DNA of 64,000 nucleotides from Flavobacteriaceae bacterium (GCA_013373105.1 JABXIJ010000013.1:56212-120211), one strand, 5' to 3'. Shown: positions 9,527 through 19,448, counted from the first letter of the stretch. Numbers and translations: made by a program. Notes: generated by a model from the sequence alone, not told the origin.

Positions 9527-11356
9527 ATGAAGAAAATATTATTCTTTTTTTTATTGATTAATTGTTTGTTGATTACTGCTCAAACTCCTATAACTAATAG
9601 AAGTGAAAACAGTTATTTTTTAGCTGAAACATATTATAGGCAAGGGGAATATGAAAAAGCTACCCAAATATTTAAAGAGTTATACAACAAAAGCCCTTTT
9701 AATACCACATATTTAAGAAGATTAATTTCTTGTTATCAAGAAACCAATCAGTTTTTGGTTGCAGAAAAATTACTAAAAGACAAGTTGATGAGAAACCCAA
9801 ACCAAACATACTTGCATGTGCATTTGGGCTACAATTACGAGCGACAAAAACTTAATGAATTAGCTAAAGTAAATTACGATAAAGCAATAGCATCAATCTC
9901 TCTTTTTAAAAACTATGGTAGTTTAATTGGTAGAACTTTTAAAGATTATAATCTATTATATTATGCAATTTCTGCTTATGAAAAGGCCATGGAAAATGAT
10001 GAAAAAGCTAATTATAATTTTCAAATTGCACAAATTTATGGAGAGCAAGGAGAGTTTAAAAAAATGTTCGATTCTTATGTTGAATTAATTGACAAAAATG
10101 ACAGTTATTTAAACTTAGTACAAAGATATGCTAGCAGATACATTACAGACGATGGTGAAAGTGAAACCAATACTTTATTCAGAAAAGCACTGTTAAGAAA
10201 ATCAATTAGTAACCCAAAAAAAGAGTGGAATATTCTATTAAGTTGGTTATTTTCTCAACAAAAAGATTATGCAAAAGCGTTCTTGCAAGAAAAAGCACTA
10301 TTTCAAAGAGAAGAAGCTGATCTATCAGAAATTTTTACTGTAGGCAGGTTGGCTTTTAGAAATAATGATTTTGAAGCTGCCAAAGAATGTTTCAGCTTTA
10401 TAGTTGAAAATGCCTTCTTACGCGAAGAAAAAATAGATGCCAATGTTTATTTAGCTAAAATAAATGTAGCTACAGAAAACTCAGAAACAGAAGTCTTTTT
10501 TAATAAATTATTTATTGAATTTGGTAAAAATGCTTCAACTATACCTATTCAAGTTGAATATGCAGATTTTTTAACCTTTACCCAAAACAAACCAGAAGAA
10601 GCAGAAGCTGTTCTAGAAGAAGCTTTAACATATGCTAAATCTAAATTTGAAAAGGGAAGAATAAAACTTAAACTTGGCGATGTTTTAGTGTATACCAATA
10701 TGTATAACAAAGCGCTAATTTACTTTTCACAAATTCAAACTCAATTAAAGGGTAGTGATTTGGCTCAAGAAGCGCGTTTTAAAGTTGCTCAAACTAGTTA
10801 TTTTAAAGGAGATTTTGAATGGGCAAAAGCACAATTAAAGGTTTTAAAAAGCTCTACAACTCAACTAATTGCCAACGATGCTGTAGATTTATATTTAAAA
10901 ATTATAGACAATGAGCCTGTAGATTCTATTCCATCAGGTCTAAAGCAATTTGCAAAAGCAGAACTCTTTTATTATCAAAATAAAAATGATAAAGCACTTG
11001 TGGAGTTAGATGCATTATTAAAACCTAAAAGTCAAACAAAAAGTGAATTTTATTCAGGAGCAAAACCTGGTGAAGTAATTTATGATGATGTGCTATTTTT
11101 AAAATCAAAAATTTTAATAAAAGAAAAACGATATCAAGAAGCTATAACCAATTTAGAGCTCATAATTGCAGCAGATAATCAAGGCTTTTTAACAGATGAT
11201 GTCTACTACTCAATGGCTAATATTTATGAAAATCAGATAAAAAACTTAGAAAAGGCCAAAGAATATTATCAAAAAATTATCTTTGAACAACCTTCTAGCA
11301 TTTACTTAGTTGAAGCTAGAAAAAGGTTTAGAAAATTAAGAGGCGATAACATTTAA
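9527..11356 (+). CDS. Secreted TPR-repeat protein
   Basis: A 609-aa protein starting MKKILFFFLLINCLLITAQ, a clear Sec signal peptide, followed by tetratricopeptide repeats through most of the length, for example YYRQGEYEKATQIFKELYNKSP near the N-terminus and YYSMANIYENQIKNLEKAKEYYQKI near the C-terminus. The repeats suggest a periplasmic scaffold for protein-protein contacts; no enzymatic domain is visible. The ORF-track TTG start at 9518 falls inside the promoter element, so I use the ATG at 9527. It precedes DUF4286-rsmA-mgtE on the same strand with about 60 nt before the next start. Function unknown. Confidence 0.85.
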   Translation: MKKILFFFLLINCLLITAQTPITNRSENSYFLAETYYRQGEYEKATQIFKELYNKSPFNTTYLRRLISCYQETNQFLVAEKLLKDKLMRNPNQTYLHVHLGYNYERQKLNELAKVNYDKAIASISLFKNYGSLIGRTFKDYNLLYYAISAYEKAMENDEKANYNFQIAQIYGEQGEFKKMFDSYVELIDKNDSYLNLVQRYASRYITDDGESETNTLFRKALLRKSISNPKKEWNILLSWLFSQQKDYAKAFLQEKALFQREEADLSEIFTVGRLAFRNNDFEAAKECFSFIVENAFLREEKIDANVYLAKINVATENSETEVFFNKLFIEFGKNASTIPIQVEYADFLTFTQNKPEEAEAVLEEALTYAKSKFEKGRIKLKLGDVLVYTNMYNKALIYFSQIQTQLKGSDLAQEARFKVAQTSYFKGDFEWAKAQLKVLKSSTTQLIANDAVDLYLKIIDNEPVDSIPSGLKQFAKAELFYYQNKNDKALVELDALLKPKSQTKSEFYSGAKPGEVIYDDVLFLKSKILIKEKRYQEAITNLELIIAADNQGFLTDDVYYSMANIYENQIKNLEKAKEYYQKIIFEQPSSIYLVEARKRFRKLRGDNI

Positions 11357-11415
11357 ACATTTCAGTACTTTTAAAGCTTAAAACCCAAATATTTAATAAG
11401 AATATAACGAACTAT

Positions 11416-11742
11416 ATGTATATTTATAATGTTACCATAAATGTTGATGATGCCATTCATGATGAGTGGTTAATATGGATGGATTCTCACATAAATGAAG
11501 TCTTAAATACTGGTAAATTTACTGCTGCAAAATTAACAGAAGTCTTAGTAGATAATGAAGTTGGAAGAACTTACTCTGTACAATATGCTACGAATTCTAG
11601 AGCTGATTTAGAAAACTATTACAAAGAAGATGCTAATAATTTACGCTTAGATGGTTTAAAAAAATTTGGTGATAAAATGGTTGCGTTTAGAACAGAATTA
11701 AAATTAGTAAAAGAGTTTTATCCAAAATCTACTAAAAACTAA
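11416..11742 (+). CDS. DUF4286 family protein
   Basis: A 108-aa protein matching my memory of DUF4286 (start MYIYNVTINVDDAIHDEWLIWM, core VGRTYSVQYATNS). It looks like a small alpha/beta ferredoxin-like or dimeric ABM-type fold without a signal peptide, so it should be cytosolic. No catalytic residues can be named. The stop is only 3 nt before the rsmA start, which indicates co-transcription and possible translational coupling with rsmA and mgtE. Its function is not known. Confidence 0.8.
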   Translation: MYIYNVTINVDDAIHDEWLIWMDSHINEVLNTGKFTAAKLTEVLVDNEVGRTYSVQYATNSRADLENYYKEDANNLRLDGLKKFGDKMVAFRTELKLVKEFYPKSTKN

Positions 11743-11745
11743 TGC

Positions 11746-12549
11746 ATGTCTGTTAGAGCTAAGAAACATCTTGGTCAGCATTTTTTGAAAGATCAAAATA
11801 TTGCTAAAAAAATTGCTGATGCACTTACTGAAACTAACTATAATCATGTTTTAGAGATTGGTCCAGGAATGGGAGTTTTAACAAAGTTTTTACTCCAAAA
11901 AAAAGTAAAGGTTTCTGTCTTTGAAATAGATACAGAATCTGTGCATTATTTACAAGAAGTATTTCCTGTAGAAAACGTTAACCTTAACACCTCTAAAGAA
12001 CATTTTAATGTTATTGAAGGCGATTTTTTAATAGCCAATTTAAATCAATATTTTAAGAATCAACAAATAGCTGTAATTGGCAATTATCCTTATAACATAT
12101 CTTCTCAAATTGTTTTTAAAATTATAGAAAACAGGGGTATGGTTTCTGAATTTTCAGGAATGTTTCAAAAAGAGGTTGCGCAAAGAATAGCTGAAAAAGA
12201 AGGTTCTAAAACTTACGGAATTTTATCTGTGTTAACACAAGCTTTTTATGAAGTAGATTACTTGTTTTCTGTACCACCAAGTGTATTTAATCCACCTCCA
12301 AAAGTAGAATCTGGCGTAATAAAATGTATTAGAAAAAAAGACTTTTCTTTACCTGTAGATGAAAAGCTTTTCTTTAAAGTGGTAAAAGCAGCTTTCAATC
12401 AAAGAAGAAAAATGCTTAGAAGTAGTTTAAAATCCTTTAAACTTTCGGATTCTTTAAAAGAAGACCCTATATTTGCTAAAAGACCTGAACAATTGTCTGT
12501 TTCTGTTTTTATTGAACTCACTAAAAAAATAGCAAATAATGTCGTTTGA
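11746..12549 (+). CDS. rsmA: 16S rRNA dimethyladenosine transferase RsmA (KsgA)
   Basis: Dimethylates the two adjacent adenosines in the helix 45 loop of 16S rRNA during 30S maturation, using SAM. The 267-aa protein opens with the family signature [11 protein letters not shown], has SAM motif [12 protein letters not shown] (about residues 38-48) and the N-Y-P-Y form of the target-adenine motif (NYPYNISS, about 112-119). It follows DUF4286 by 3 nt and its final 11 nt overlap the start of mgtE, so the three genes form a tight operon. Confidence 0.96.
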   Translation: MSVRAKKHLGQHFLKDQNIAKKIADALTETNYNHVLEIGPGMGVLTKFLLQKKVKVSVFEIDTESVHYLQEVFPVENVNLNTSKEHFNVIEGDFLIANLNQYFKNQQIAVIGNYPYNISSQIVFKIIENRGMVSEFSGMFQKEVAQRIAEKEGSKTYGILSVLTQAFYEVDYLFSVPPSVFNPPPKVESGVIKCIRKKDFSLPVDEKLFFKVVKAAFNQRRKMLRSSLKSFKLSDSLKEDPIFAKRPEQLSVSVFIELTKKIANNVV

Positions 12550-13888
12550 AATTACTTCTGAATTTCTAGAAAAACTTACAGAACTTATTGCTGATAATAA
12601 TGAAAAAGAAATTTTTTCATTATTCAAAGATGTGCATTATGCAGACATTGCTGAAGTATTAGACGAAGTAAATTTCGATGAAGCAATTTACATTATCAAA
12701 TTATTAGAAAGTGAGAAAACTTCAGAAATTCTTACAGAGTTAGATGAAGATACTCGTGAAAAAATCTTAGATAATTTATCTGCAAAAGAAATTGCTGATG
12801 AAATTGGTGAAATGGACTCTGATGATGCGGCAGATATTATTGGTGAACTTTCAGATGAACGTCAGGCAACAGTAATTAAAGCTTTAGAAGATGATGAATT
12901 AGCTGCAGATATTAAAGAATTGCTTTCTTACGAAGACAATACAGCAGGTGCTTTAATGGCAAAAGAACTTGTAAAAGTTTATGAAACTTGGACAGTTGCA
13001 GGTTGTATGCGAAGAATTCGTGGTCAAGCTAAAGATGTTACTAGAGTTCACTCTATTTACGTAGTTGATAAAGAAGATAGGCTGGTTGGAAGATTGTCTC
13101 TAAAAGATTTAATTATAGCTAAATCTGATCAAAAAATAGCTGATATAGCCAAACCAAAAGTTGATTTTGTTTATGTTGACGAGGATGATGAAGAAGTTGC
13201 TAAAATTATGGCAAAATACGACTTAGAGGCAATTCCAGTTGTAGATAATAATAACGTTTTATTGGGTAGAATTACAATTGATGATATTGTTGATGTTTTA
13301 AAAGAAGAAGCAGATAGAGATTATCAATTAGCAGCAGGTTTAACAGAAGATGTAGATTCAGATGATAGTATTTTACATCTAACTAGAGCTCGTTTACCAT
13401 GGTTATTCTTAGGATTAATTGGTGGTGTTGGTGCTTTTATAATCATGGAAGGTTTTCAAGACGTTTTTTCTAAATATGCAGCATTATTCTTTTTTACTCC
13501 TCTAATAGCAGCTATGGCAGGAAATGTTGGTGTACAATCATCTGCAATTATTGTTCAAGGTTTAGCTAACGACGATGTTAAAGGTAGTATTAATAGTCGT
13601 TTATTAAAAGAAATGTTGTTAGCGGCATTAAACGGATTAATTCTAGCCATATTTTTATTTGGCTTCGTTTGGATTTATGAAGGCAAAATGAATACAGCAT
13701 TAGCAATTTCTGTTTCCCTTATAGTTGTGATTATAGTTGCTGGTTTAATTGGTACTTTTGTGCCTTTATTTTTAAATAAAAGAGGTATAGATCCTGCAAT
13801 TGCAACTGGGCCATTTATAACTACTTCTAATGATATTTTTGGAATTCTAATTTATTTCTTAATTGCTAAACTTATCTTAGGAATCTAA
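12539..13888 (+). CDS. mgtE: Magnesium transporter MgtE
   Basis: Inner-membrane Mg2+ channel. The 449-aa order is that of the family: an acidic N-terminal superhelical domain (about 1-130), two CBS domains (about 135-255; [17 protein letters not shown] and [16 protein letters not shown]) that sense Mg2+, a plug helix, and five membrane helices from about 280 to the end. Acidic residues are abundant in the cytosolic part, as expected for Mg2+ binding. The start overlaps rsmA by 11 nt and the 3' end overlaps a convergent RNA methyltransferase by 12 nt. Confidence 0.95.
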   Translation: MSFEITSEFLEKLTELIADNNEKEIFSLFKDVHYADIAEVLDEVNFDEAIYIIKLLESEKTSEILTELDEDTREKILDNLSAKEIADEIGEMDSDDAADIIGELSDERQATVIKALEDDELAADIKELLSYEDNTAGALMAKELVKVYETWTVAGCMRRIRGQAKDVTRVHSIYVVDKEDRLVGRLSLKDLIIAKSDQKIADIAKPKVDFVYVDEDDEEVAKIMAKYDLEAIPVVDNNNVLLGRITIDDIVDVLKEEADRDYQLAAGLTEDVDSDDSILHLTRARLPWLFLGLIGGVGAFIIMEGFQDVFSKYAALFFFTPLIAAMAGNVGVQSSAIIVQGLANDDVKGSINSRLLKEMLLAALNGLILAIFLFGFVWIYEGKMNTALAISVSLIVVIIVAGLIGTFVPLFLNKRGIDPAIATGPFITTSNDIFGILIYFLIAKLILGI

Positions 13889-14449
13889 ATTTTTAATTTT
13901 AGCAAATAAATCCCATAAAACAACACCAGTTGTAACAGAGATATTTAAAGAATGTTTGGTGCCAAATTGAGGTATTTCTATACATTTATCAGATGCATTA
14001 ACCACTTTTTGGTGCACTCCTTTTACTTCATTTCCTAAAACCACAGCATATCTTTGATTTTCCACTGGCATAAATTCATTCAGTTTTGTACTATTTTCTG
14101 CTTGCTCAATTGCTAGAACTTGTACGCCCTCTTTTTTTAATTTATTGATAGCTGTTAAGGTTTCTTCAACATATTCCCACTCAACAGAATCAGTAGCTCC
14201 TAAAGCAGTTTTATGAATTTCTTTATTTGGTGGTGTAGCTGTAATGCCACACAAATAGATTTTTTCAATTAAAAAAGCATCAGATGTTCTAAAGACAGAA
14301 CCAACATTATTCAAACTTCTTATATTATCTAATACAACAATTAAAGGTGTTTTATTGGTGTTTTTAAACTCCTCAACTGTTAATCTGTTCAATTCGTTGT
14401 TTTTTAATTTTCTCATTAATTGTCTTAGCTTTTTTTGTAAAGTTAGCAA
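13877..14449 (-). CDS. SpoU/TrmH-family RNA 2'-O-methyltransferase
   Basis: A 190-aa SPOUT methyltransferase for 2'-O-methylation of tRNA or rRNA with SAM. The three family motifs are present: NIRSLNNVGSVFRTSDAF (motif 1), VLGNEVKGVH (motif 2) and IPQFGTKHSLNISVTTGVVLWDL (motif 3). It is short, consisting of the catalytic domain with a small N-terminal extension and without the L30e-like domain of RlmB. The ATG at 14416 (MRKLKNNELN) is an alternative start 11 codons in. The target nucleotide cannot be inferred. It is convergent with mgtE and divergent from mutS. Confidence 0.9.
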   Translation of the reverse strand: MLTLQKKLRQLMRKLKNNELNRLTVEEFKNTNKTPLIVVLDNIRSLNNVGSVFRTSDAFLIEKIYLCGITATPPNKEIHKTALGATDSVEWEYVEETLTAINKLKKEGVQVLAIEQAENSTKLNEFMPVENQRYAVVLGNEVKGVHQKVVNASDKCIEIPQFGTKHSLNISVTTGVVLWDLFAKIKNLDS

Positions 14450-14499
14450 ACCTGTTGAAAACTAAACCCTGCCAATTTATTACTCAGTACTATATTTTT

Positions 14500-14507
14500 T
14501 ATCTTCG
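14500..14507 (+). promoter_or_regulatory. -7-like promoter element for mutS
   Basis: TATCTTCG differs by one base from TAnnTTTG and lies 29 nt before the mutS TTG start. Confidence 0.4.
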
Positions 14508-14536
14508 CAAAACTAACTAAAAAAAATCCAAAAAAC

Positions 14537-17146
14537 TTGGCAAAATCAAAAGGCAAAAAGGTTACTCCTTTAATGAAGCAATACAATACCATCAAGGCAA
14601 AATACCCTGATGCAATGTTGTTGTTTAGAGTGGGTGATTTTTACGAAACTTTTGGTGAAGATGCCAAAAAAGCCGCTGAAATTTTAGGTATTATACTTAC
14701 AAAAAGAGGTGCAGGGTCAGATTCTGAAACTGCATTAGCTGGTTTTCCACATCATTCCCTAAACACTTATTTACCTAAGTTAGTAAAAGCAGGAATGAGG
14801 GTTGCAATTTGTGATCAGTTAGAAGACCCAAAATTGACAAAAACAATTGTAAAACGTGGTGTTACAGAATTAGTTACGCCTGGTGTTTCACTAAATGACG
14901 AAGTTTTACAATCTAAAAAAAATAACTTTTTAGCAGCTATTCATTTCGATAAAAACCAGTTAGGTATTTCTTTTCTTGATGTTTCTACTGGTGAATTTTT
15001 AGTTGCACAAGGAACAGCAGAATACGTAGATAAGTTATTGCAAAATTTCAGTCCAAGTGAGGTTTTAGTTCAAAAACAACATAAGCAACATTTTTTAAAA
15101 ATTTTTGAAAATAGGTACTATACCTTCTATTTAGATGATTGGGTTTTTCAACCTGAATATGCTAATGAAACGCTTCAAAATCATTTTGAAGTTAAGTCTC
15201 TAAAAGGCTTTGGAATTCAAGACGTTAAAAATGGAGTAATTGCAGCTGCTGCTGTATTATATTACTTATCAGAAACACAGCATAATCAATTAAAACACAT
15301 CCAAAAAATAAGCAGAATTGCTGAAGATAATTATGTTTGGATGGATAGGTTTACTATAAGAAATCTTGAGCTTTACAACCCTAACTCAGTAAATGCAGTA
15401 ACTCTTTTAGAGGTTATAGACAAAACCATTTCACCAATGGGAGGTAGGCTATTAAAACGTTGGCTTGCATTACCATTAAAAAATATAGATGCCATACAAA
15501 GCAGACATGAATTGGTAAAGTTTTTTATTGATTCAGATGAAATTTCACAAACAGTAACCTATCAACTCAAACAAATATCAGATATAGAACGCTTAGTATC
15601 TAAGGTTGCAACAAGCAAAGTATCTCCTAGAGAAGTAATACTTTTAAAAAACTCTTTAAAGGCTATTATACCTATAAAATCTGTTCTTGTTAAAAGCAAA
15701 AATAAAGCTGTTAAAGATTTAGGAAATAAGCTACATTCTTGTGAAGAGTTAATTGATAAAATATCACAAACTTTATTTGATGATGCTCCAGTAAATATTA
15801 ATAAAGGAAATGCCATTGCAAATGGTGTTCATAAAGAATTAGACGAACTAAGGTCAATTGCAAATTCAGGGAAACAGTTTTTAGATGATATGTTAGCTCG
15901 AGAAACTGAACGAACAGGAATTAGTAGCTTAAAAATTGCATTTAATAATGTTTTTGGTTACTACATAGAAGTTAGAAATACTCACAAAGACAAAGTTCCA
16001 GAAGAATGGATACGAAAACAAACTTTAGTTTCTGCAGAACGTTATATAACAGAAGAGCTTAAAGAATACGAAACTAAAATACTAGGTGCAGAAGAAAAGA
16101 TTCAGGTATTAGAACAAAACTTATTTTCTAAGCTATTACAATACATAATTCAGTATGTAAATGAAGTACAAGAAAACGCACAATATATTGCAAAAATTGA
16201 CTGTTTATTAGGGTTTTCTGTACTTGCCATTGATAATAACTATGTTCGACCACAATTAGACGAAACCACTGATTTAGATATTAAAAACGGACGACATCCT
16301 GTAATAGAAAAGCAATTACCTATAGATCAAACCTATATTGCAAATGATGTAGTATTGAATAGGAATCAACAACAAATAATTATGATTACTGGTCCTAATA
16401 TGTCTGGTAAATCTGCTATTTTAAGACAAACAGCCTTAATTGTTTTATTGGCACAAATGGGGAGTTATGTACCTGCCCAAAATGCAAAAATTGGCATTGT
16501 AGATAAAATATTTACAAGAGTTGGAGCTAGTGATAACATATCTATGGGAGAATCTACTTTTATGGTAGAAATGAATGAAACAGCTTCAATTTTAAATAAT
16601 ATTTCAGAACGTAGTTTAGTTTTACTAGATGAAATTGGTCGTGGAACTTCTACTTATGATGGGATTTCCATAGCATGGGCAATAGCTGAGTTTTTGCATG
16701 AACATCCAGCAAAGGCTAAAACATTATTTGCAACTCATTATCATGAATTAAATGAAATGACTGCTACATTTGAACGAATTAAGAATTTTAATGTTTCTGT
16801 AAAAGAGTTAAAAGACAATATTATTTTCTTACGAAAATTGGTTGCTGGGGGTTCTAATCACAGTTTTGGAATTCATGTTGCAAAACTTGCAGGAATGCCA
16901 AATATGGTAATTCACAGAGCAAATAAAATCTTAAAGAAGTTAGAAGAAAACAATAAAAATGATGAGGTTAAAGATGTATTAAAGCAAACACAACACGAAG
17001 ATTTTCAACTAAGTTTTTTTCAATTAGATGATCCTCTTTTAGAAAATATTCGTGAAGAAATATTAGCTACCAATATCGATACTTTAACTCCTATTGAAGC
17101 CCTTATGAAGCTTAATGAAATTAAGCGTATGTTGGTTAAAAAATAA
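14537..17146 (+). CDS. mutS: DNA mismatch repair protein MutS
   Basis: Recognises mismatches and starts mismatch repair with MutL. The 869-aa protein contains the mismatch-reading FYE motif in GDFYETFGEDA (about residues 32-42), the connector, lever and clamp domains, then the ABC-type ATPase with Walker A GPNMSGKSAI (about 619-628) and Walker B LVLLDEIGRGTSTYDG. The start is TTG: MAKSKGKKVTPLMKQYN begins directly upstream of the conserved N-terminal block and no ATG precedes it in frame. Length and motifs are complete, so the gene decay elsewhere in this window is not explained by a broken mutS. Confidence 0.97.
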   Translation: MAKSKGKKVTPLMKQYNTIKAKYPDAMLLFRVGDFYETFGEDAKKAAEILGIILTKRGAGSDSETALAGFPHHSLNTYLPKLVKAGMRVAICDQLEDPKLTKTIVKRGVTELVTPGVSLNDEVLQSKKNNFLAAIHFDKNQLGISFLDVSTGEFLVAQGTAEYVDKLLQNFSPSEVLVQKQHKQHFLKIFENRYYTFYLDDWVFQPEYANETLQNHFEVKSLKGFGIQDVKNGVIAAAAVLYYLSETQHNQLKHIQKISRIAEDNYVWMDRFTIRNLELYNPNSVNAVTLLEVIDKTISPMGGRLLKRWLALPLKNIDAIQSRHELVKFFIDSDEISQTVTYQLKQISDIERLVSKVATSKVSPREVILLKNSLKAIIPIKSVLVKSKNKAVKDLGNKLHSCEELIDKISQTLFDDAPVNINKGNAIANGVHKELDELRSIANSGKQFLDDMLARETERTGISSLKIAFNNVFGYYIEVRNTHKDKVPEEWIRKQTLVSAERYITEELKEYETKILGAEEKIQVLEQNLFSKLLQYIIQYVNEVQENAQYIAKIDCLLGFSVLAIDNNYVRPQLDETTDLDIKNGRHPVIEKQLPIDQTYIANDVVLNRNQQQIIMITGPNMSGKSAILRQTALIVLLAQMGSYVPAQNAKIGIVDKIFTRVGASDNISMGESTFMVEMNETASILNNISERSLVLLDEIGRGTSTYDGISIAWAIAEFLHEHPAKAKTLFATHYHELNEMTATFERIKNFNVSVKELKDNIIFLRKLVAGGSNHSFGIHVAKLAGMPNMVIHRANKILKKLEENNKNDEVKDVLKQTQHEDFQLSFFQLDDPLLENIREEILATNIDTLTPIEALMKLNEIKRMLVKK

Positions 17147-17189
17147 ACTTAGTTTATTCTTCGTCTTTATAATTAAATAACTCTTCCTT

Positions 17190-17345
17190 TTAGCTTTTTT
17201 TCAGCTTCTGTTTTAAAAGCTTGTTTTTCAAATTAAAGAATTGAATGAGTTTTACTAGGAGCCAAAAAATTAGAACAACAAAAACCAAGTAAACTGTTTG
17301 TGTTACAATCAAAAGTGAATTGAAATTTAAAAAGGATTCTTTCAT
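17190..17345 (-). CDS. Small single-pass membrane protein
   Basis: A 51-aa ORF if started at the ATG at 17345 (MKESFLNFNSLLIVTQTVYL), with one membrane helix (VFVVLIFWLLVKLIQFF) followed by a very basic tail KNKLLKQKLKKS that would face the cytoplasm. The ORF track extends it 17 codons upstream, but the shorter start looks more natural. No family is recognised. It lies alone in the roughly 300-nt space between mutS and the next minus-strand gene, and is not a shadow of another gene. It could also be chance. Confidence 0.5.
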   Translation of the reverse strand: MKESFLNFNSLLIVTQTVYLVFVVLIFWLLVKLIQFFNLKNKLLKQKLKKS

Positions 17346-17452
17346 AAAATTTTTTCTAAATATAATGAAAATGGCCAATAGCAAAGTATTGGGCATAGAT
17401 TTCTAGTGAATAAAAATCCAACTTATTTATTAGGAGAATAATAAATATTTTT

Positions 17453-17929
17453 TTAGATAGACCTTTTAATGTCTAACAACTCATTAGTAGAATTAATGTA
17501 ATTATTGTAGATAGCTTCAGAATCAATCAATTCAGTTAAGCTAAAAGTTGCTTTAGAATCGATAATTCTATCTCCATTAATTAATTTCTTGTTACTGTTT
17601 AATTTGCTTTCAAGTAAAACAATGTCCTTAAAGTTTGGCACTACAATAGTTTCATTAGAAATAATAGCAGATTTACCTGTTTTCTTTTCTAATAAATACA
17701 CTTTTGCATTAATAGTTTTTGCGCCTCTTTGTTTTTCTATTAAGCTTGTTTCAACAAAAAATTGATAGTCTATTGGTCTTTCAGATGAATTTTGCTTAGA
17801 AATTATTTCTGAGACATTTACATCTTGTAGATTTGATACTTTTTTTGCTGATGAATCTTCAATTGAAGAAAATGCGAAGGTTCCAATTAATAGCATGAAA
17901 AGTGCTAATTCTTTCAGTAGGGGTTTCAT
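17453..17929 (-). CDS. Secreted protein of unknown function
   Basis: A 158-aa protein with an N-terminal signal sequence (MKPLLKELALFMLLIGTFAFSS) and a small soluble domain rich in Lys, Asn and Ser. No catalytic motif or known family is recognised. It sits alone on the minus strand with a 240-nt AT-rich upstream region shared with the divergent TatA-like gene. Its AT content is not different from its neighbours. The presence of a good signal peptide and no overlapping gene supports it as a real CDS. Confidence 0.7.
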   Translation of the reverse strand: MKPLLKELALFMLLIGTFAFSSIEDSSAKKVSNLQDVNVSEIISKQNSSERPIDYQFFVETSLIEKQRGAKTINAKVYLLEKKTGKSAIISNETIVVPNFKDIVLLESKLNSNKKLINGDRIIDSKATFSLTELIDSEAIYNNYINSTNELLDIKRSI

Positions 17930-18156
17930 ATTTAGGGGTTTAAATATTGAAACTAAACTTATAAAAAATATGATATTATTTGCATAAATAATAGAAAAAA
18001 AATTAAAAAAAGCAAGATTAATTGTTATTATATATTAGATTATCAGTGTTTTAAATTTGTTTTTAATTTCAGTATTTTTTAATTTATTTAGTTTAAAATT
18101 ATCAAAAATACTAGTGTTATCGTATTTTTTACTGTAGTTTTATTCTATTATTACAT

Positions 18157-18164
18157 TATCTTTG
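18157..18164 (+). promoter_or_regulatory. -7 promoter element for the TatA-like gene
   Basis: TATCTTTG (TAnnTTTG) ends 7 nt before the ATG at 18172, implying an almost leaderless transcript. Confidence 0.55.
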
Positions 18165-18171
18165 TGCTCTT

Positions 18172-18453
18172 ATGAAGACCTATTTTTTATTTATTAGTGG
18201 ACCAGAAATTTTTGTGATAATGCTCATTATTGTCATGTTATTTGGTGCTGATAAAATTCCTGATATTGCTAGAGGATTAGGAAAGGGTATACGTCAGGTA
18301 AAAGACGCTACAAACGAAATTAAAAAAGAAATTAACGATAGTGCTAAAAAACAAGGTATAGATAGCAGTATTGCAGAAGATATCAATAAACAAGTTAATG
18401 AAGTAAAGAGAGATATTGATGATTTTACTGGGCCTATAAAAAGAAATATGTAG
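18172..18453 (+). CDS. TatA/TatB-family Sec-independent translocase subunit
   Basis: A 93-aa protein with the Tat architecture: one N-terminal membrane helix (EIFVIMLIIVMLFGADKIP), the FG hinge, an amphipathic helix (DIARGLGKGIRQVKDATNEIKKEI) and a charged flexible tail. It differs from the shorter TatA at 34952-35146, so this genome has at least two TatA/B paralogues; whether this one acts as TatB cannot be decided. It is followed 3 nt later by the end of a convergent O-methyltransferase gene. Confidence 0.88.
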   Translation: MKTYFLFISGPEIFVIMLIIVMLFGADKIPDIARGLGKGIRQVKDATNEIKKEINDSAKKQGIDSSIAEDINKQVNEVKRDIDDFTGPIKRNM

Positions 18454-18456
18454 CGT

Positions 18457-19098
18457 TTATTTAACTCTACTAATAGTTAAACCATCTCTAATTGGTAATA
18501 AAACTGTTTCAATTCTATCATCTGTACTTAAAAGTTTATTGTACTCTAACAACACTTTAGTATCTGTATCTTTTGGGTTTAGCTCTTCTATAACTTTTCC
18601 ACTCCAAAGAACATTATCAGACAATATAATACCACCAGAATTCATTTTATCAATCACTAAATGAAAATAATTTACATAATTAGATTTATCTGCATCAATA
18701 AAAACAAGATCGAACCTGATGTCTAATTTTGGTATAATTTGAATTGCATTACCTATTTTTTGATGAATTTGAGGTCTAAAATTAGATTTTTGAAAATACT
18801 TGTTTTGAAAACTTTCTAATTCTTCATTTTTATCTATTGTTATTAGCTTTCCATTTTTAGCTAAACCTTCAGCTAAACATAACGTTGAATACCCAGTGTA
18901 AGTCCCTATTTCTAATATGTTTTTGGGTTGAATTAGTTTAGAGAGCATAGCCAAAACTCTACCTTGAAATGCTCCACTTAACATTCTTGGGTTTAAGATT
19001 TTTTGCCAAGTTTCTCTACTTAATTCTTTCAATAATTGTGGCTCATGTTGCGAATGTTGAATAACATATTGATCTAATTCCTCTGGTAGAAAATTCAT
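18457..19098 (-). CDS. SAM-dependent O-methyltransferase
   Basis: A 213-aa class I methyltransferase of the catechol/caffeoyl-CoA O-methyltransferase type (Methyltransf_3). Visible motifs are SAM motif I ILEIGTYTGYSTLCLAEGL (about 59-77), FDLVFIDADKSNY with the metal-binding Asp, and SGGIILSDNVLWSGKV. Members methylate catechols or other ortho-dihydroxy compounds with Mg2+; the substrate here is unknown. It has its own -7 element and is separated from the upstream anti-sigma gene by a hairpin. Confidence 0.9.
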   Translation of the reverse strand: MNFLPEELDQYVIQHSQHEPQLLKELSRETWQKILNPRMLSGAFQGRVLAMLSKLIQPKNILEIGTYTGYSTLCLAEGLAKNGKLITIDKNEELESFQNKYFQKSNFRPQIHQKIGNAIQIIPKLDIRFDLVFIDADKSNYVNYFHLVIDKMNSGGIILSDNVLWSGKVIEELNPKDTDTKVLLEYNKLLSTDDRIETVLLPIRDGLTISRVK

Positions 19099-19112
19099 AA
19101 AAACACTTTTTA

Positions 19113-19120
19113 CAAAAGTA
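19113..19120 (-). promoter_or_regulatory. -7 promoter element for the O-methyltransferase gene
   Basis: The minus strand reads TACTTTTG (TAnnTTTG), 14 nt before the ATG at 19098. Confidence 0.55.
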
Positions 19121-19154
19121 AAAAACGGAACTTAAATACTATTAAATTCCGTTT
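19121..19154 (-). terminator. Intrinsic terminator after the anti-sigma gene
   Basis: On the minus strand AAACGGAA...TTCCGTTTTTT forms a hairpin with additional TTTAA/TTAAG pairing and a T run, 28 nt after the anti-sigma stop. Confidence 0.6.
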
Positions 19155-19181
19155 ATCTATTCTTTTTTTTGGAGTTTATTT

Positions 19182-19445
19182 TTAAAACTCCATTTTTTCC
19201 AATTCTTTTTTTAAAGCTTCTTTTTCTTTTGTTGATAAACAATGGGGTTCTTTTTTACAATCTGCAGCTTTCATTTTAAAAATATCTGTCATTTTATTGT
19301 TTTGCTTGGTGTACAGTTTGCAAATATTACATTGTAAAAAATGAATATTAAGTTTTATTCTTTCCCAAAGAGTTGATTCTCCATACTGACTTTTATCACA
19401 AATCATGGTTGCTTCATCACAAGTAATAAATAAAAATTTGAACAT
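19182..19445 (-). CDS. Small zinc-finger anti-sigma-like protein
   Basis: An 87-aa protein with the arrangement HFLQCNIC (His-x3-Cys-x2-Cys) near the middle, the pattern of zf-HC2/ZAS anti-sigma factors that bind and inhibit ECF sigma factors, and a highly charged C-terminal tail. There is no membrane helix, so it would be a soluble cytoplasmic anti-sigma. It begins 3 nt after the stop of the adjacent sigma-factor gene, as expected of a sigma/anti-sigma pair. Since the sigma gene is frameshifted, this protein may have lost its partner. Confidence 0.75.
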   Translation of the reverse strand: MFKFLFITCDEATMICDKSQYGESTLWERIKLNIHFLQCNICKLYTKQNNKMTDIFKMKAADCKKEPHCLSTKEKEALKKELEKMEF

Positions 19446-19448
19446 TTT

